Below, piece after piece: positions 36,154-48,300 of a DNA stretch of 64,000 bases (positions within the stretch are counted from its first letter, which is position 1; each line of letters begins with the position of its first letter). Made by a program: the position numbers and the translations under genes. The stretch spans positions 1-64,000 of the forward strand of contig JAIWNF010000080.1 of assembly GCA_025093555.1 (NCBI GenBank). Reading direction: 5' to 3'. This DNA comes from Circinella umbellata (taxonomy: Eukaryota; Mucoromycota; Mucoromycetes; Mucorales; Lichtheimiaceae). The notes under the pieces were generated by a model. That model worked only from the letters and a program-made list of their open reading frames with translations, searched no databases and was not told the origin of the DNA.

Positions 36154-38025
36154 ATGTATATTACTTACGAAACTTGCCAGTGGTCCGAATACAGTGATAG
36201 TGACGGACATTATCCACGCCGACGTGTTCAACCCCCAGAGAAATTACCTGCCACGATACCAAAGCCAGCATTTATGCCCAGTAGACTCGTCCGTACATCT
36301 GATATGCAAGTCATATATGGTTCTGAAGTAACTGAAGGATACTGTGCTCTTTCTTATTCATGGAACTGGTCTGGCGATATGATTACTGATAAAAAGACGG
36401 GAAAGTATCAACGCGTTGACTTGGGTAAACACAAAATTATTCAACAATCTTTGGAGAAAGGGCAACAAAAAGATTGTAATGATAATTACCACATAAGCAC
36501 TACCACAATCCGACTTGTTCAATTTGAAGATATAATTTCTCAAGTATGCAAGGACTTTAATATTAAATATATTTGGTACGATCAAATGTGTATAAATCAA
36601 AATGACAAGGAAGAGAAAATGCATGAAATACGACATATGCATCGAATTTATAACAATGCGGAAGTTACCGTAGCATTAATTCCAGAGTTTCGAATTGACG
36701 ACGAGAGCAGTAATATAAAGCGGGATCGATACGATATGGTAAAGGAGGCAGGCGCCAAGATATCCAAAGAGTCTCAATGGTTTAAACGGTTATGGACTTT
36801 GGAAGAAGCAATTATGTCCAAAAAATTACTTTTTGTTGGTGAAAACATCCATTCTTTTTGGAATTTTGCTTCCATGTACGATAATTTGCTTTTTATTTGC
36901 GAAACACCAGAGTATTATAAAGAATGGACTGTTTGCATGGTTCTTTGGTATGCTCATATACGTACAAGTACCAATAGCCATGATCGAGTATTTGCACTTG
37001 CCAATCTTTTTCCTGAAATTATTCAACAAATCAAAATGGACTATGACCAGTCAATAATTGATTTGATGGTTCATTTTTATGGACTTTTGGCTCAAAAGGA
37101 TCTTACAATTTTATGTTTTGGCCCTCACCAGGAATATGAAAAGATTAGACGACAAGCATCCAATAATTGTGCCAGTACCAGCGTGTCAACAATGCCATTA
37201 TCCCCATTACCTCTATTGGTTGATGATAACAGTTCATCGATCAGCAAGGGAACTGACAATACACAGCTGCAGAAACTACAACCACAACAAGAATATCAAG
37301 TTCCAATCCAAGAGTTTGACTTGCCATCATGGACCGGGGTTTATGGCGAACACCTCAAAAACAACTATATCACCACAACCTTCAAAAATTTCAGTATAAG
37401 GGGGAGGTTCATGCATGTTACATGTTCTGCGATCAGTAACGATAACATTACATTCAATAGCAATAATTCATCGTCCATTACACTCACACACAACGATCTG
37501 GCTTCTATTAGTACTCATGATCGTGACCCTGTTAACAGTGACGGATCTGGTTTATTCTGTACCCTTGCGATTTCTGTTCGATTACCTGGACATGAAGATA
37601 GTAAAATTATTACACTAACTACTGTCTATATCAGCTCTAGCCAAGATCAAGAACTTGTGAAAACCATCTTGGAAAAAACAGATGAAACGACTTTACAACA
37701 AGCTTCACGAGAACTTCAAATATTATCCCATTTCATGCCGATAAAAAAGGAGAATCTATTTTGGCATTATTGTCCCTATGGAAATTATACAGATCACGCA
37801 CAATTTAAATTTGATCTGACAGAAGAATCTGTGGATGGGACTTCGAAATTTGTGCTGCTTACTGGAATACCTTTTGTGGGGGGCCTGCGTGCAAGATATC
37901 CAGTCATTAAAAAAGAACAAGGAAATGATTATTATAAAGCAATAGGTACAATTGAAATTCTGGACTTTGAATTCTTCTTTTCTGATTATACAGATCCTGC
38001 AGAGCAAACATTTATCATTGAATAA
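36154..38025 (+). CDS. HET (heterokaryon incompatibility) domain protein
   Basis: A single intron-free frame of 623 aa. The HET domain occupies about residues 60-225 and shows its three signature blocks: ALSYSW (65-70, usual [AS]LSYxWG), WYDQMCINQ (141-149, usual WxDxxCINQ) with DKEEKMHEIRHMHRIYNNAEVTV behind it, and RLWTLEEAI (212-220, usual RxWTxQE). In ascomycetes such proteins trigger cell death after fusion of unlike hyphae. In early-diverging fungi their role is not established. The C-terminal 400 residues contain a Ser/Gln-rich linker (about 330-385) and a beta-rich region without a recognised domain. The lack of introns contrasts with every other gene here. The protein is soluble, with no signal or membrane segment. 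Confidence 0.85.
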   Translation: MYITYETCQWSEYSDSDGHYPRRRVQPPEKLPATIPKPAFMPSRLVRTSDMQVIYGSEVTEGYCALSYSWNWSGDMITDKKTGKYQRVDLGKHKIIQQSLEKGQQKDCNDNYHISTTTIRLVQFEDIISQVCKDFNIKYIWYDQMCINQNDKEEKMHEIRHMHRIYNNAEVTVALIPEFRIDDESSNIKRDRYDMVKEAGAKISKESQWFKRLWTLEEAIMSKKLLFVGENIHSFWNFASMYDNLLFICETPEYYKEWTVCMVLWYAHIRTSTNSHDRVFALANLFPEIIQQIKMDYDQSIIDLMVHFYGLLAQKDLTILCFGPHQEYEKIRRQASNNCASTSVSTMPLSPLPLLVDDNSSSISKGTDNTQLQKLQPQQEYQVPIQEFDLPSWTGVYGEHLKNNYITTTFKNFSIRGRFMHVTCSAISNDNITFNSNNSSSITLTHNDLASISTHDRDPVNSDGSGLFCTLAISVRLPGHEDSKIITLTTVYISSSQDQELVKTILEKTDETTLQQASRELQILSHFMPIKKENLFWHYCPYGNYTDHAQFKFDLTEESVDGTSKFVLLTGIPFVGGLRARYPVIKKEQGNDYYKAIGTIEILDFEFFFSDYTDPAEQTFIIE

Positions 38026-38441
38026 TAATAACAATAATGAAAACCCACTATTGGATTAGAAGTTTAGCATTGTTTTGTTTTGTTTTGTTTGCTTATTGAA
38101 GAATTGATATACACTACATTGTTATTGTTATCTTAATAAAGTAATTATTCAAATTTGCCATAAAATGTGTCGTAAGCAACAAACTCTATTCAGTTAATAC
38201 ATATACAAGAAGTGGTAGTATCGCCTCAGAGTGTTCATAAAACTATATCTAATTTTCTTGTAAAAATACCGTACACAATCACATTTCACACAAAAATTAT
38301 GGAAGTAGGATAAATAAAAGCACAAAATAGAGAGAAAAGAAAGGAATTGTTAACGTGTATACATAATATATTGTCTTATTGTAAAGGTAAAAAAAATGGA
38401 ATGAAGGAAGGAAGAAAAGAAAAAGATTGCATCTTTTTTTT
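38026..38441. other. Convergent 3' flanks of the HET gene and beta adaptin
   Basis: AT-rich sequence with a ttttg repeat (about 38073-38090) and no coding potential. Confidence 0.55.
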
Positions 38442-41400
38442 TTAAAGAAGATCAGCAAATGGATCATGTTGTTGTTGTTGTTGTTGTTGTTGTGCTGGCG
38501 ACGATGGGGATAGAGTAGTAGATGATAAAGGCGATTGTGTTTGTGATGGTAAAGTAGGAGCAGGTGATGTAGAGCCAAACAAATCACCTGCCATCATTAA
38601 AGCATTTTGCTGTTGAGGTTGCTGTTGCTGCTGTGGTTGAGAAGGAGCATTGAAAAGTGAAAGGATATCATCTACATTGGACTTTGGTGCATTATTATTA
38701 ATTGTATTGTTATTGTTGCTATTGCTGTTGCTATCTCCTCCACCAATCGACAAAAGGTCACTCATGGGATTACTTTGAGGATTTTCGGTTACAATAGGGG
38801 ATGAAGCACTTGGTTCATCCCAATCCAAATCCAGCAAGTTACCAAGATCATTGTTCTTGATAGCGGCTTGGATTTGTGGTGGAGGTGCTGTCTCATCTTC
38901 TTCATCATGATGGCTGGTAATAACAAATTTTTATATTAATATTAATATTAGTATTTTATTTGTTCGGTTTGGATTTTGATTGGATATACAATCCTGTTAA
39001 ATTTAATCTCTTACCTTGCGACACATTTAGAGACACTATCTGCACCATATTTTCTGCCAGCAATAAATGTTTCTGGTGGTTTATGATATACAGATGCAAG
39101 TGATCCAATATGGTATAACATTTCTTCAAGCATACCTGGAGAAAGTCCTGCATTCTCACCAGCAATTGGGGGCTTTTCAGAAAGCACAACAGCCTAATAT
39201 AAATGCGTGTTTTAAAGTTAATAAGTACAACAATTATCATTTTTTAAAACATTTCCTCCTTCTGTTTGATATATATCCTATTTAATTTTTACCTTTGCTG
39301 CTTGTGGATCTGTTGAAAGTAATCGCCAATACACATAAGCTCTATCTCTAATATCTGCATTATCACATTCGTTTGTAGCAGTTTGGAGAACGCGTTGCAC
39401 AAGATCTTGATTTTCCGTAGGTTTCTTCAAGAATAACTTAACTGTTGCAGTCAAGAATTGCAATTGGACCTAATTATATATCCAGTTTTATTAGTTATCG
39501 ACATTCGTATAAAACAATAACGATAATGATGATAATTTCTTCCCCTCCCCTTCCCCTGTCTTCCAATCTATTATTATATTAATTTATATTACCTGGGCAT
39601 TTTCTTCCTTAAAGTTCTCAACAAACATATTTATTAAGTCATCAGCATTTTCGATACGTTCAGCATATTCACCAATGATCCAAGTTAATGAAGCCTTTGC
39701 CTCAGGTTCGTCCAATGCATCCAGATTTTCACAAAGAGTGGGAATAATACCTTCGTACTTACGAGGATACTTACGGAAGATATCCTAAGATTGAATATTT
39801 TACACAAAAAAAAAAATGAATTGATCATTCTTTTCTTTTCACACGTGCAATAAAGAAAATCATCATGTTAAATATTAGTTCAATTTATTTTATGTTTACC
39901 TTAATGACCACAATGGCTTCCTGAACGACGTAACTGACACCAGTATTAATCAAATCTAAGAGAACATTAATACAACGCTCTGCAGCTTCTTCAATTTTGA
40001 TAGCACAGCGACCAATAGCATTGACAGACTTTCGAACAAAATCGACATCAACTTCATTAGCGTATCTAAATGATAGTAATAATAACAATAATACACATTA
40101 AAACACACAAGCTCAAGATATATTTGGATTTGATCAATGAACTAAATCCTGCTTCCCGCCTTTATCTTATCCTAACTTACTCTTTAAGTTCACTAAGAAG
40201 TTGATCGACATTTCTGTCATTACATAATCGAATTAAAATCTCCAACTTCTCAAGTTTGACATAAGGTGGATCATTGTATCGACAGAAAAACACACGCATT
40301 TCATTCGACAAAACTTCGGGTCGCTTTTGTAAAATCAAACTAATGTTTCGCAATGCAATATATTGTACTTCAGGTGGACTGGAAAGTAATGTCACTAAAT
40401 GTCGAAAAAAGAAGATTATAGAGTGTTAGCATTCAACATAATTATAGATATTAGAACGTATATAAACATATTTATATATACCTAAAGGGGGGGCCATCTT
40501 ACGACAAAAACTCTTGATAAGATTTTCGTCCTTAACAAGACGCATATTAAGCAAGAGAACCTATTGAAATTACAATAACAACATGAGATTTAGTTGGGGG
40601 TGGAGGTTTGCCTTTTTTGCTCAACACAATTATTCCTAATTTACTTTTTCTCCCCTTTTACCTTGATGGCAGCTAACACTACAGCACCATTAGCATGTTG
40701 TAAACGAGGTAAAACACGATCACAAATACCTTCCGCTTCCTTCCCATTTCCAGCTTTGTAATCGGCCAAAGCCGTAAGTATGGCGATTTGACCCCACCTA
40801 TATATCATTCAACACATTATTTAGTATTTTATTTTTTTGAAAAAAACACACACCCTGGTAATGAAAACCCGTTATTCATTTTCCTTTAAACTTACTCAGT
40901 GCACTCGTTCAAGGCATGTAACAATTTGTTCAAGATGGTAGCATTCACCACAAATACATCGTTATTCTTGGAAATTTCATTGATATCCGAAAGAGAAATG
41001 ACGGCATTTGCAACGACCATTGGATTAATATCTGAAACCATTTCTTGTACTGAACTCACAAAGTCTTGCTCAATAGCAAGTTCAGGGTTCAACTCATATA
41101 ATTTGGCAACACAAATGGCAGCTGTTTTACGAACATATGGATTTTCGTCCTGTTATATTCAATAGTTATTATTAGCCTTTGCTGCATGATTGGAAAAAAA
41201 TAAGAATCTGTATGATTATATCTTACCTTGAGACACTTTCTTAATGGTTCAGTAAGATAATCAATAATTTTATCTACACGTAAACAACCCATAGTACGAA
41301 TAGCAAGTGCACGAACAAGTGGGTTTGGGTCATCCGAATCCTGGTTTTATTATTATGTTTATATTTAATTAGCTTCGGCTTTGTCTCCCGCGGAGAGAAA

Positions 41401-41932
41401 GAAACATGAATTTATACAATAATTAATATACACTACACTACACTACACTACCTTAACAAAGGTATTAACAGCTAAAATCACCAACTCAGGTTGTGTCTTT
41501 GCGTAATTCATGAGGTACAAATATACAAGCTTCTTAAGTTCAATATCTTCCGTTTGCATATTCTTTAATACATCCGGGAAAAGACCACTGACATCTTTAC
41601 CAACAGTCATGTTGGCAATGACTTTTTTTACAGCATCTTTTCTAACGTGGCGATATTCACTATTTAATTCTGCTTTAAGCTCATAGTTTTCGCCTATTAT
41701 ATATATGTTTTTTATAGTTAATATACTCAATGGTTTATTATTATTATTAATTTTCAATTGTTTTACTCCCACCTAAGATGGATCATCCTTTCACGCAAAA
41801 AAACAACACATAAGGGCTTCCCGACCAGTGAACCAAACCCCCCCCTCTCCCCTCCTCCGTGACAAATTTGAAAAGGAACATTTTCATCCATTTACCTCTT
41901 TTAGTTGTTGCAAAGAATCTTGGTCGACTCAT
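38442..41932 (-). CDS. AP-1/AP-2 complex beta subunit (beta adaptin), ear-less
   Basis: Twelve exons: 41932-41896, 41693-41452, 41340-41227, 41149-40896, 40797-40662, 40560-40482, 40394-40181, 40065-39900, 39784-39593, 39469-39293, 39193-39015 and 38913-38442. The product is 753 aa. It is the large trunk subunit of a clathrin adaptor at the Golgi/endosome or plasma membrane. The trunk is well conserved ([79 protein letters not shown]). A flexible hinge follows with a clathrin-box LLDLD, Asn and Gln runs, GDLFGS and a terminal DPFADLL. Then the protein stops. The C-terminal appendage of animal beta1/beta2 (about 940 aa) is missing, as in the short yeast AP-1 subunit. AP-1 and AP-2 beta cannot be told apart here. 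Confidence 0.94.
38468..38492. repeat. (GTT)n run coding polyglutamine in the adaptin hinge
   Basis: Trinucleotide repeat read on the minus strand as consecutive CAA codons (eight Gln) just before HDPFADLL. Confidence 0.8.
41431..41450. repeat. Four tandem CACTA units next to an adaptin splice donor
   Basis: The perfect pentanucleotide array lies inside the second intron, starting within one base of the donor GT as read on the minus strand. Confidence 0.8.
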
Positions 41933-42313
41933 GACAGACTTTATAATTTTAAATGCTTTCTGAACACAGAAAAGCAGTAAATGAAAAAAAAAGTGTGCGG
42001 GATTAAGGTTGGTTGTAGAGATGAACGTTCGCGCTTTTTTGGCTCTTTCGGTGCACGGAGTTTAACTCTTATTGCCTGCAAAAAGGATTGTTGATCCTGT
42101 ATCTAGCTTTATCACTTCATAGTGGTACATTTAGGCGGTGTAAAATAGTTTAAAAACTATTATCTCAGTGATTGGTATAAGAAAATAACTTTCACCCAAT
42201 AAATAAAGGAAGGTTACCATAACAATATTAATATTAAAAGAAATCAATAGCGAAATTTTTATTTTCATATTGAAAATATCGTTAATTAATAATAAATTAT
42301 TTATTAAATTAGA
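41933..42313. other. Upstream region of beta adaptin and 3' flank of the acyl-CoA synthetase gene
   Basis: A 380-base gap between two genes on the same strand. A C-rich promoter-like segment (tttcggtgcacggag) lies about 110 bases upstream of the adaptin start. No further element was recognised. Confidence 0.45.
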
Positions 42314-44989
42314 TTATTGTTTATCTTCAAATAATTTAACAAGTGCTTTCTTCGTGACCTTTCCCATTGCATTTTTTGGTAATTCAGACACAATTTCAAG
42401 TAACTGAGGTACTTTATAAACAGCCAGACGATCCTTCATGACTTTACGCATGGTTACGACGTCTAAAGTCTATTAAAAAAATGTAAGAGTAAATTAATCC
42501 GTGCATATTAATGAACCTTGTTTCTTTTTGTCAGTGAAAAATCACATTTTATTACCTTGTCATCATCAAGCACAACGACAGCTGCGACACGTTGACCCCA
42601 TTCTGGATCTGGTAGACCCACAACTGCTACATCATGGATTCCTAATGGTGCTGAAAGAAGTTCACGTTCAATTTCTAAAGCGGATACTTTTTCACCACCG
42701 GTCTATAATAGAAAACGATCTAATTTAGCAACTCTCATCATAATATTATATACAAATCTAAATGAAACAGAATTATAGAGAATGCACCTTAATAATGTCA
42801 ATGCTAGCTCGTCCAAGAATACGGAAATAACCTTGCTGGCCTGTTCGCATACCATAATCACCTGTTATGAACCTGAAATTTGTTTTGTGTAAATGAATAA
42901 GTGTACAAATAAGAAAAAATGATTGCTAAGAGACAAAAAGATCTCATCTTCTTTTAATATTTACCATTTATCTTTTGTAAATTCTTTTTCAGTTGATTCT
43001 GGTCGTTGCCAATATTCTTTGAACACATTTGGACCTTTGACTTGAACCATACCTGGAATACCACGTAAATCTGTAACATCCTTATCATATTCACCTGATC
43101 CCTCTTCAGTTTCGGCCATCAAGCGAACATTAACATCCTTAAGAGGAAAACCGACGGTTCCCTAAATATATTCGAATTGTAAATGTATAAATATATATAC
43201 TTACTTAAGATTATCATCTTCTAAAATATGCTTTAGGTCGTCGACTTTTCCTTTTTAAATTTTACCTCAACACGTTCAGAAACTGGATAATACTGACTAA
43301 GAGCCATGCCAATTTCTATAAAGTGAACCAAAAAGTTGTATAGGTTATCTCTGATATTGCTTCATTCATTTTTCTTCGATTTTTTCTTACCTGTCATTCC
43401 ATAACGTTCTAGAAGTACTTGACCATTAGAAAGTTTACGCCATGTGTCCCTTAACGGTGTGGGTAAGGAAGCAGATCCAGAGACCATGAATCGGAATTGA
43501 CGGCATGCATTTGAGTATTCAGTTTGTTGTTCTTTCGTATAAGTTCTATATTGCTTGATAAGTTTGGCTATAAAGATAGTTGTTAAATCTAGTCTCTCTC
43601 TTCCTCTTTTTCAATTAAGCAAAAACAAAAACAAAAAATTATATATGTATACCATAGACGGTAGGGACAGACATAAATATTGAAAGACGTGGTCTTGATG
43701 CAACATGTTGCTCTTGTTTTCGTTGTTTCTCAGCATAAGCATCTTCATCAGGTGAATACGTTACTGGGAATGGTGGAGCACTTGATAGCCATCGATCCCA
43801 TACTTGTTTCCCATCAAATCTTTGATACATTTCAACTGTTGCACCAATATATAAAGGACATGTCAAAGCATTGATAATACCATGAACGTGATGTAATGGA
43901 AGAATATGATGAATACGATCTGTTTCAGACCAGTACCATGCTTCCACCAATGTGGATGCTTGTGCATCAATATTTTTATGTGTGGTTACAACACCTTTGG
44001 GTTTTCCTATATAATTCCTTCCATTGTCAATTCCAATTTCCCTCCTTATTTTCCATTTCATTACCCATATAATTTCCAACCTGTTGTTCCACTGGTATAA
44101 AGTATCATAGCTCGTCGTTCCAAATCAATATCAAAAGTCTCAGCATCAATTGCCTGAAAGCGATATACTTATTAGTTTTGTAATATTTGTTTCGGGATTA
44201 CGCGTACGCACTACTCATCCTCTTTTTTTTCCATTCCCCCTCCCACCTACTATGTTACTACTATCTATATTACCATTCCTCCCCATTCCAACAATTCCTG
44301 ATCATCTATAGTGATAGTTGAAATATCGGTTGTTTCGTTTGTAAGTTCATTCACACGGGCGGAAAAAGCAGGATGACCAATAATTAAAGTTGCTTGAGAG
44401 TCTTGAATGGTATAAAGTTGTTCCGGTAACGGATGGGTCGTACCTTTTGTTCCATATAAATATATTAAGAGGAGGAAGTGTGAGTATAAATACTTTTTTT
44501 TACCATTTCTTTTTATACTATCAGATGACCTACATAACGGCACAGCAACACCTCCTGCAGCCCATACAGCCCATTGTGCAACAACATATGCAAATCCGCT
44601 AAATAAAATAAGTAATCAAATTATTTTCTTTTTCTTGTATAGCATTTAAATATACATCATTTTTTTTCTATAGCAAAAGAAAAATCTTAATTATTATTAC
44701 CTTGGGCAAAGGATAGCAACGCGTTGTTCGTTAAGGTCCCTAAAATGGAAATCATCGTGAGGATAAATTCATAGCCTGTTGATATTTTTCTTAAAAAGTG
44801 TTATCATTATTATTATTACTCTTTGTTGTCAAGGAGTTTTTCCCGTAAAAGACAAGTAGCGGACACCAACTCCGAGTAAGAAAATGATTTATTTACTCGT
44901 ATGTCATCTATAGCAGGTCCTTTTTGTTGTTGAGCATATGATATAGCGTTTGAAAATAATGGTGTACTGGGAAGTTTATACTGAGTCAT
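42314..44989 (-). CDS. ACSF3-type malonyl/methylmalonyl-CoA synthetase
   Basis: Twelve exons: 44989-44820, 44739-44701, 44598-44534, 44443-44274, 44153-44081, 44006-43653, 43567-43391, 43315-43266, 43161-42965, 42872-42788, 42702-42556 and 42469-42314. The product is 560 aa. It is an adenylate-forming (ANL) enzyme that joins a carboxylic acid to CoA using ATP. Motifs in order: [13 protein letters not shown] (P-loop A3), LPLHHVHGI, the A5 motif LERYGMTEIGMALS that matches animal ACSF3 closely, FITGDYG (A7), [26 protein letters not shown] (A8) and the catalytic lysine in NAMGKV near the end. The ERYGMTEIGMALS stretch marks the malonyl-CoA synthetase group. ACSF3 in animals works in mitochondria, but the N-terminus here ([15 protein letters not shown]) is not a convincing targeting peptide and there is no C-terminal peroxisome signal. 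Substrate is inferred from similarity. Confidence 0.92.
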
Positions 44990-45378
44990 AATGCTACTGG
45001 ATAATTCAAATCGATAAGAAGAGCAAAAAAAAAAAATAGAGAGAGAGAAAGGGAAAAAAGGAAGGGGTCGTTGGTATAGGATACCAAAAATATGCGTTGA
45101 CTTAAAGCGGACATTATAACTGACATTGAAAGAATTCCCAGGTTAAAATACAGTGTTGGTTTAAAAAGTATAATGATGGAACTGAGCCTATAAAAGTCAA
45201 ATAGTAAATGATGATATATGCATAACTACAAATATTTTTCTATGAAAGTGAGAATGTACCGTATGGTGCGTATAGTTTATTGGAACAATAAGATATATAG
45301 TAATAATTGTAAATGAATGAATGATGAATAAAAAAAAAAGAAAGAAAAAGCAGTAATAACAAATTCTATACACAATGA
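44990..45378. other. Upstream region of the acyl-CoA synthetase gene and 3' flank of insulysin
   Basis: A 389-base AT-rich gap with a gagagaga run near 45043-45050. No gene. Confidence 0.5.
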
Positions 45379-48300
45379 TTAAATACGTGAAAAAAGAAAA
45401 AACGGAACTGCAGCAGGTGAAAGGGGCATTTGGTTTTTGAAGTTGATCAAATCAGTAATTGTATTATTACTATCGACAAGCTTGCTATGATCACGTTTAC
45501 GAAGAGACTCTTCAATTTCTTTATCACTATCGCAACTATCATTATTATGACCGTTACTGGCACCGTTCGTTGCTGTGGTGGCTTGATCATCAACATACCC
45601 TGCTGAAGTTTCAGCATATTTAGCCATGACACGTTCAATGTCATCCTCATTCGCCTTGAGTTCATCTACCAAAAGTTTCTGCAAGAGTTTTTCCGCGGGT
45701 AATCCTGCAATACCCTCTTTACTAATAGCCTTATTGAGTTCTTCAAGACTCAGCTTTTCTACATTGGGACCTTTCGCGGCTTCAAGACAGGAATGCAACG
45801 ATTCGACATCGATAATCTTTTTGTTTGAAGGTGGTGGTGGTGATGGTATAGCTTTCTGTGATTGTAAATGGACAGACAACTTGCGGAATTTAGGAGATGC
45901 AGGATTAATATAGGCATCGAAAAATTCAATCAAAGAATTTTTTTCAACTGTACGCAATTCAGCAACATCCTTCTCAACATCGTCAAATTCATAATAACCA
46001 CAGTCAATATCACCCCAATATTTGGCACCTTCTTGACCCATGTTTTTAAATTTCTCTTGCTTGTCAGCAATCAATGAATTCACTTGAGCTTGATATTCTT
46101 TGTCCGTCATCTTGACAATAATTTCCCGCAAAGCATCGAGGAAGACTTCCACACGATTTTCTAAGTACACAGTATCGCGTTCACTTTGAATAATAATACG
46201 AAGACCCATGATACCGATATGTCTCCGTATACCGCTAAAGACCAGGTAGCCTAATTGCTCTCTTGTACGTAATTGATTGAAACAAGGTTCTTGTGCCATT
46301 TGAGCTACGAGACTAAGACGAGCTCTCAATGGGATATCAATGACGTCGCAGATTTGATAATAGTATTCGATCGCCGAGTTCACATTGTCAGGATCACGTA
46401 CAGGTAATTGATATACAAATGACTCACCGAGTGGAAGATTGAGACTCCGTGAGCTAATAAATTGACCTGGCATCAAAGGTCGAGCTTGCAAGACATCCTG
46501 AATATTACGAAGCATGGTTATGGCGCTGTCTTTGTCTAAATTACCATGAACAAGACTTTCGATATGAACATTAGAAAGAATAGATGGATAAAAAGATTGA
46601 ACGTCTTGTAATTGAATGTCGGCAAGTTCATTAGCCAAATCATCACATTTCCACATCTTTTCTCGAATCGCATAAGTGAGGTAATAGCTGGCATGTTGGA
46701 AAGGTGGTTCTAAGAAAAAGTTTTTGTACATACGATGGACCTATACATAAACAAAATGTGTCAAGTTAAATAACAACAGTAGTAACAGCTATAGTAACCT
46801 TATTTGTTTATTTACATACCTGATCTTTGATCACTTTGAAACGATCTGCAGCAATATTAATAGTCTTCATTCTTTTTATCACCTTTTCTAATAGGAGCGG
46901 TAATTTGTCGCTATAACCACCAACATTTAGCTATTAAATCAGATTTTTTGTTAAATCGTGATCAATTATTTTCTCGTTTTTAGCTTTTACAAAAAAAGCA
47001 ACTTACTGCAATACCATTGGGGTCTGTGCTCAGGTGGTATGACAATCCAGCAACCTCGGCATTATAAGAGTATTCCGTTAATGAATCCTCCAATAAACTT
47101 ATATATAATCTATAATCACAATTACAATAATAATAATAATAAAATAACATATGTTCACATAATTTCAACACGTTAATATTTTTTTCCTTTTTTATTACAG
47201 TCCCTAAAAATGCAACAAGATAGTAGTTCATTTTTTGTATACTTACGTTGATATCACAGCATTTCTTGGCGTAGCATATGTCAGCGGATTTCTAAAAAGG
47301 ATCCATACATTCGTCTTCGGAATCCAAAATGTGTCATCTTGTTTATACCAAAGACGGAGCATATTTGTTTCTTGGATTAAATCAGGTTTGGTTTGTTTGT
47401 CCTTGACGACACGTTTATTTACATCCAGATCTGTTGGAATAAACTCATTGGGTGTTGGTAAAAAGAATGCATCGTTGCGAGGCAATTCATTCAACATCTA
47501 ACAATACAATATTATTAATTTTATATTGTTCAAAATACCAATGTTTCGTTCATTTTTTCCCTTCTATACCTTTTGTAAACGTTCTGTCAATGACATTACA
47601 GTATATTCGGTACTATACCATTGTTCGACCTTATCACATTGAATTCCATCGGGAAACTCTTGGCTAGCCAATGTCAATCTGAAGTTGTCTGGGCGCAATA
47701 AAGCAAGATGTTCTTCTATCAATTGGGGGTTATATGCTCTTAACAAACTGGTACCACTGATTGTCCATTGCGGTGGATATCCCTCTTGCATTTGTTGTGT
47801 CAACCATGAGGTATATTGTGATGGTGGATATTTTTCGGTAAACTTAAATTCAATGGCGGCTAAGGATTGAACTTCATCAAAAATCCATTTCTTCACACCC
47901 TCCTTTTTCAACATTTCAATATATTGGAAGATAACAGCTACAATATCCTCATAATGATCTATTATTGAAGTAATTTGTTTTAGTATTTAACATTCTTACT
48001 CTCAAAAAAAAATTGGATGAGAAAACAGAAAAAAAAAAGAGAGATAACTTACGTAACCCATCATCGGTCACATCAATACCAACGTGGAAGAAGCCAAAAC
48101 CACGGCCACCATAGCAAGTACCGGAACTAAGATAAGTAGCCCAACCTTTCTTTTTCAAAAAGGATAAAATGGATCCAGGTCCTTCATGACCAATAAGATG
48201 GGAAATATAATTTGCAGGCTAATTAAAACAATATAACATATATACATATATATATGAGACTTTTCATTCGGCTATGGTTTCTTGAACGTACATATTTATG

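Noticed and set aside
44520..44543. Acyl-CoA synthetase reading through [12 protein letters not shown]
   Set aside because: The donor inside tta t|gtaggt joined to the acceptor before gtacgacc gives [13 protein letters not shown], which fits the family without an insert.
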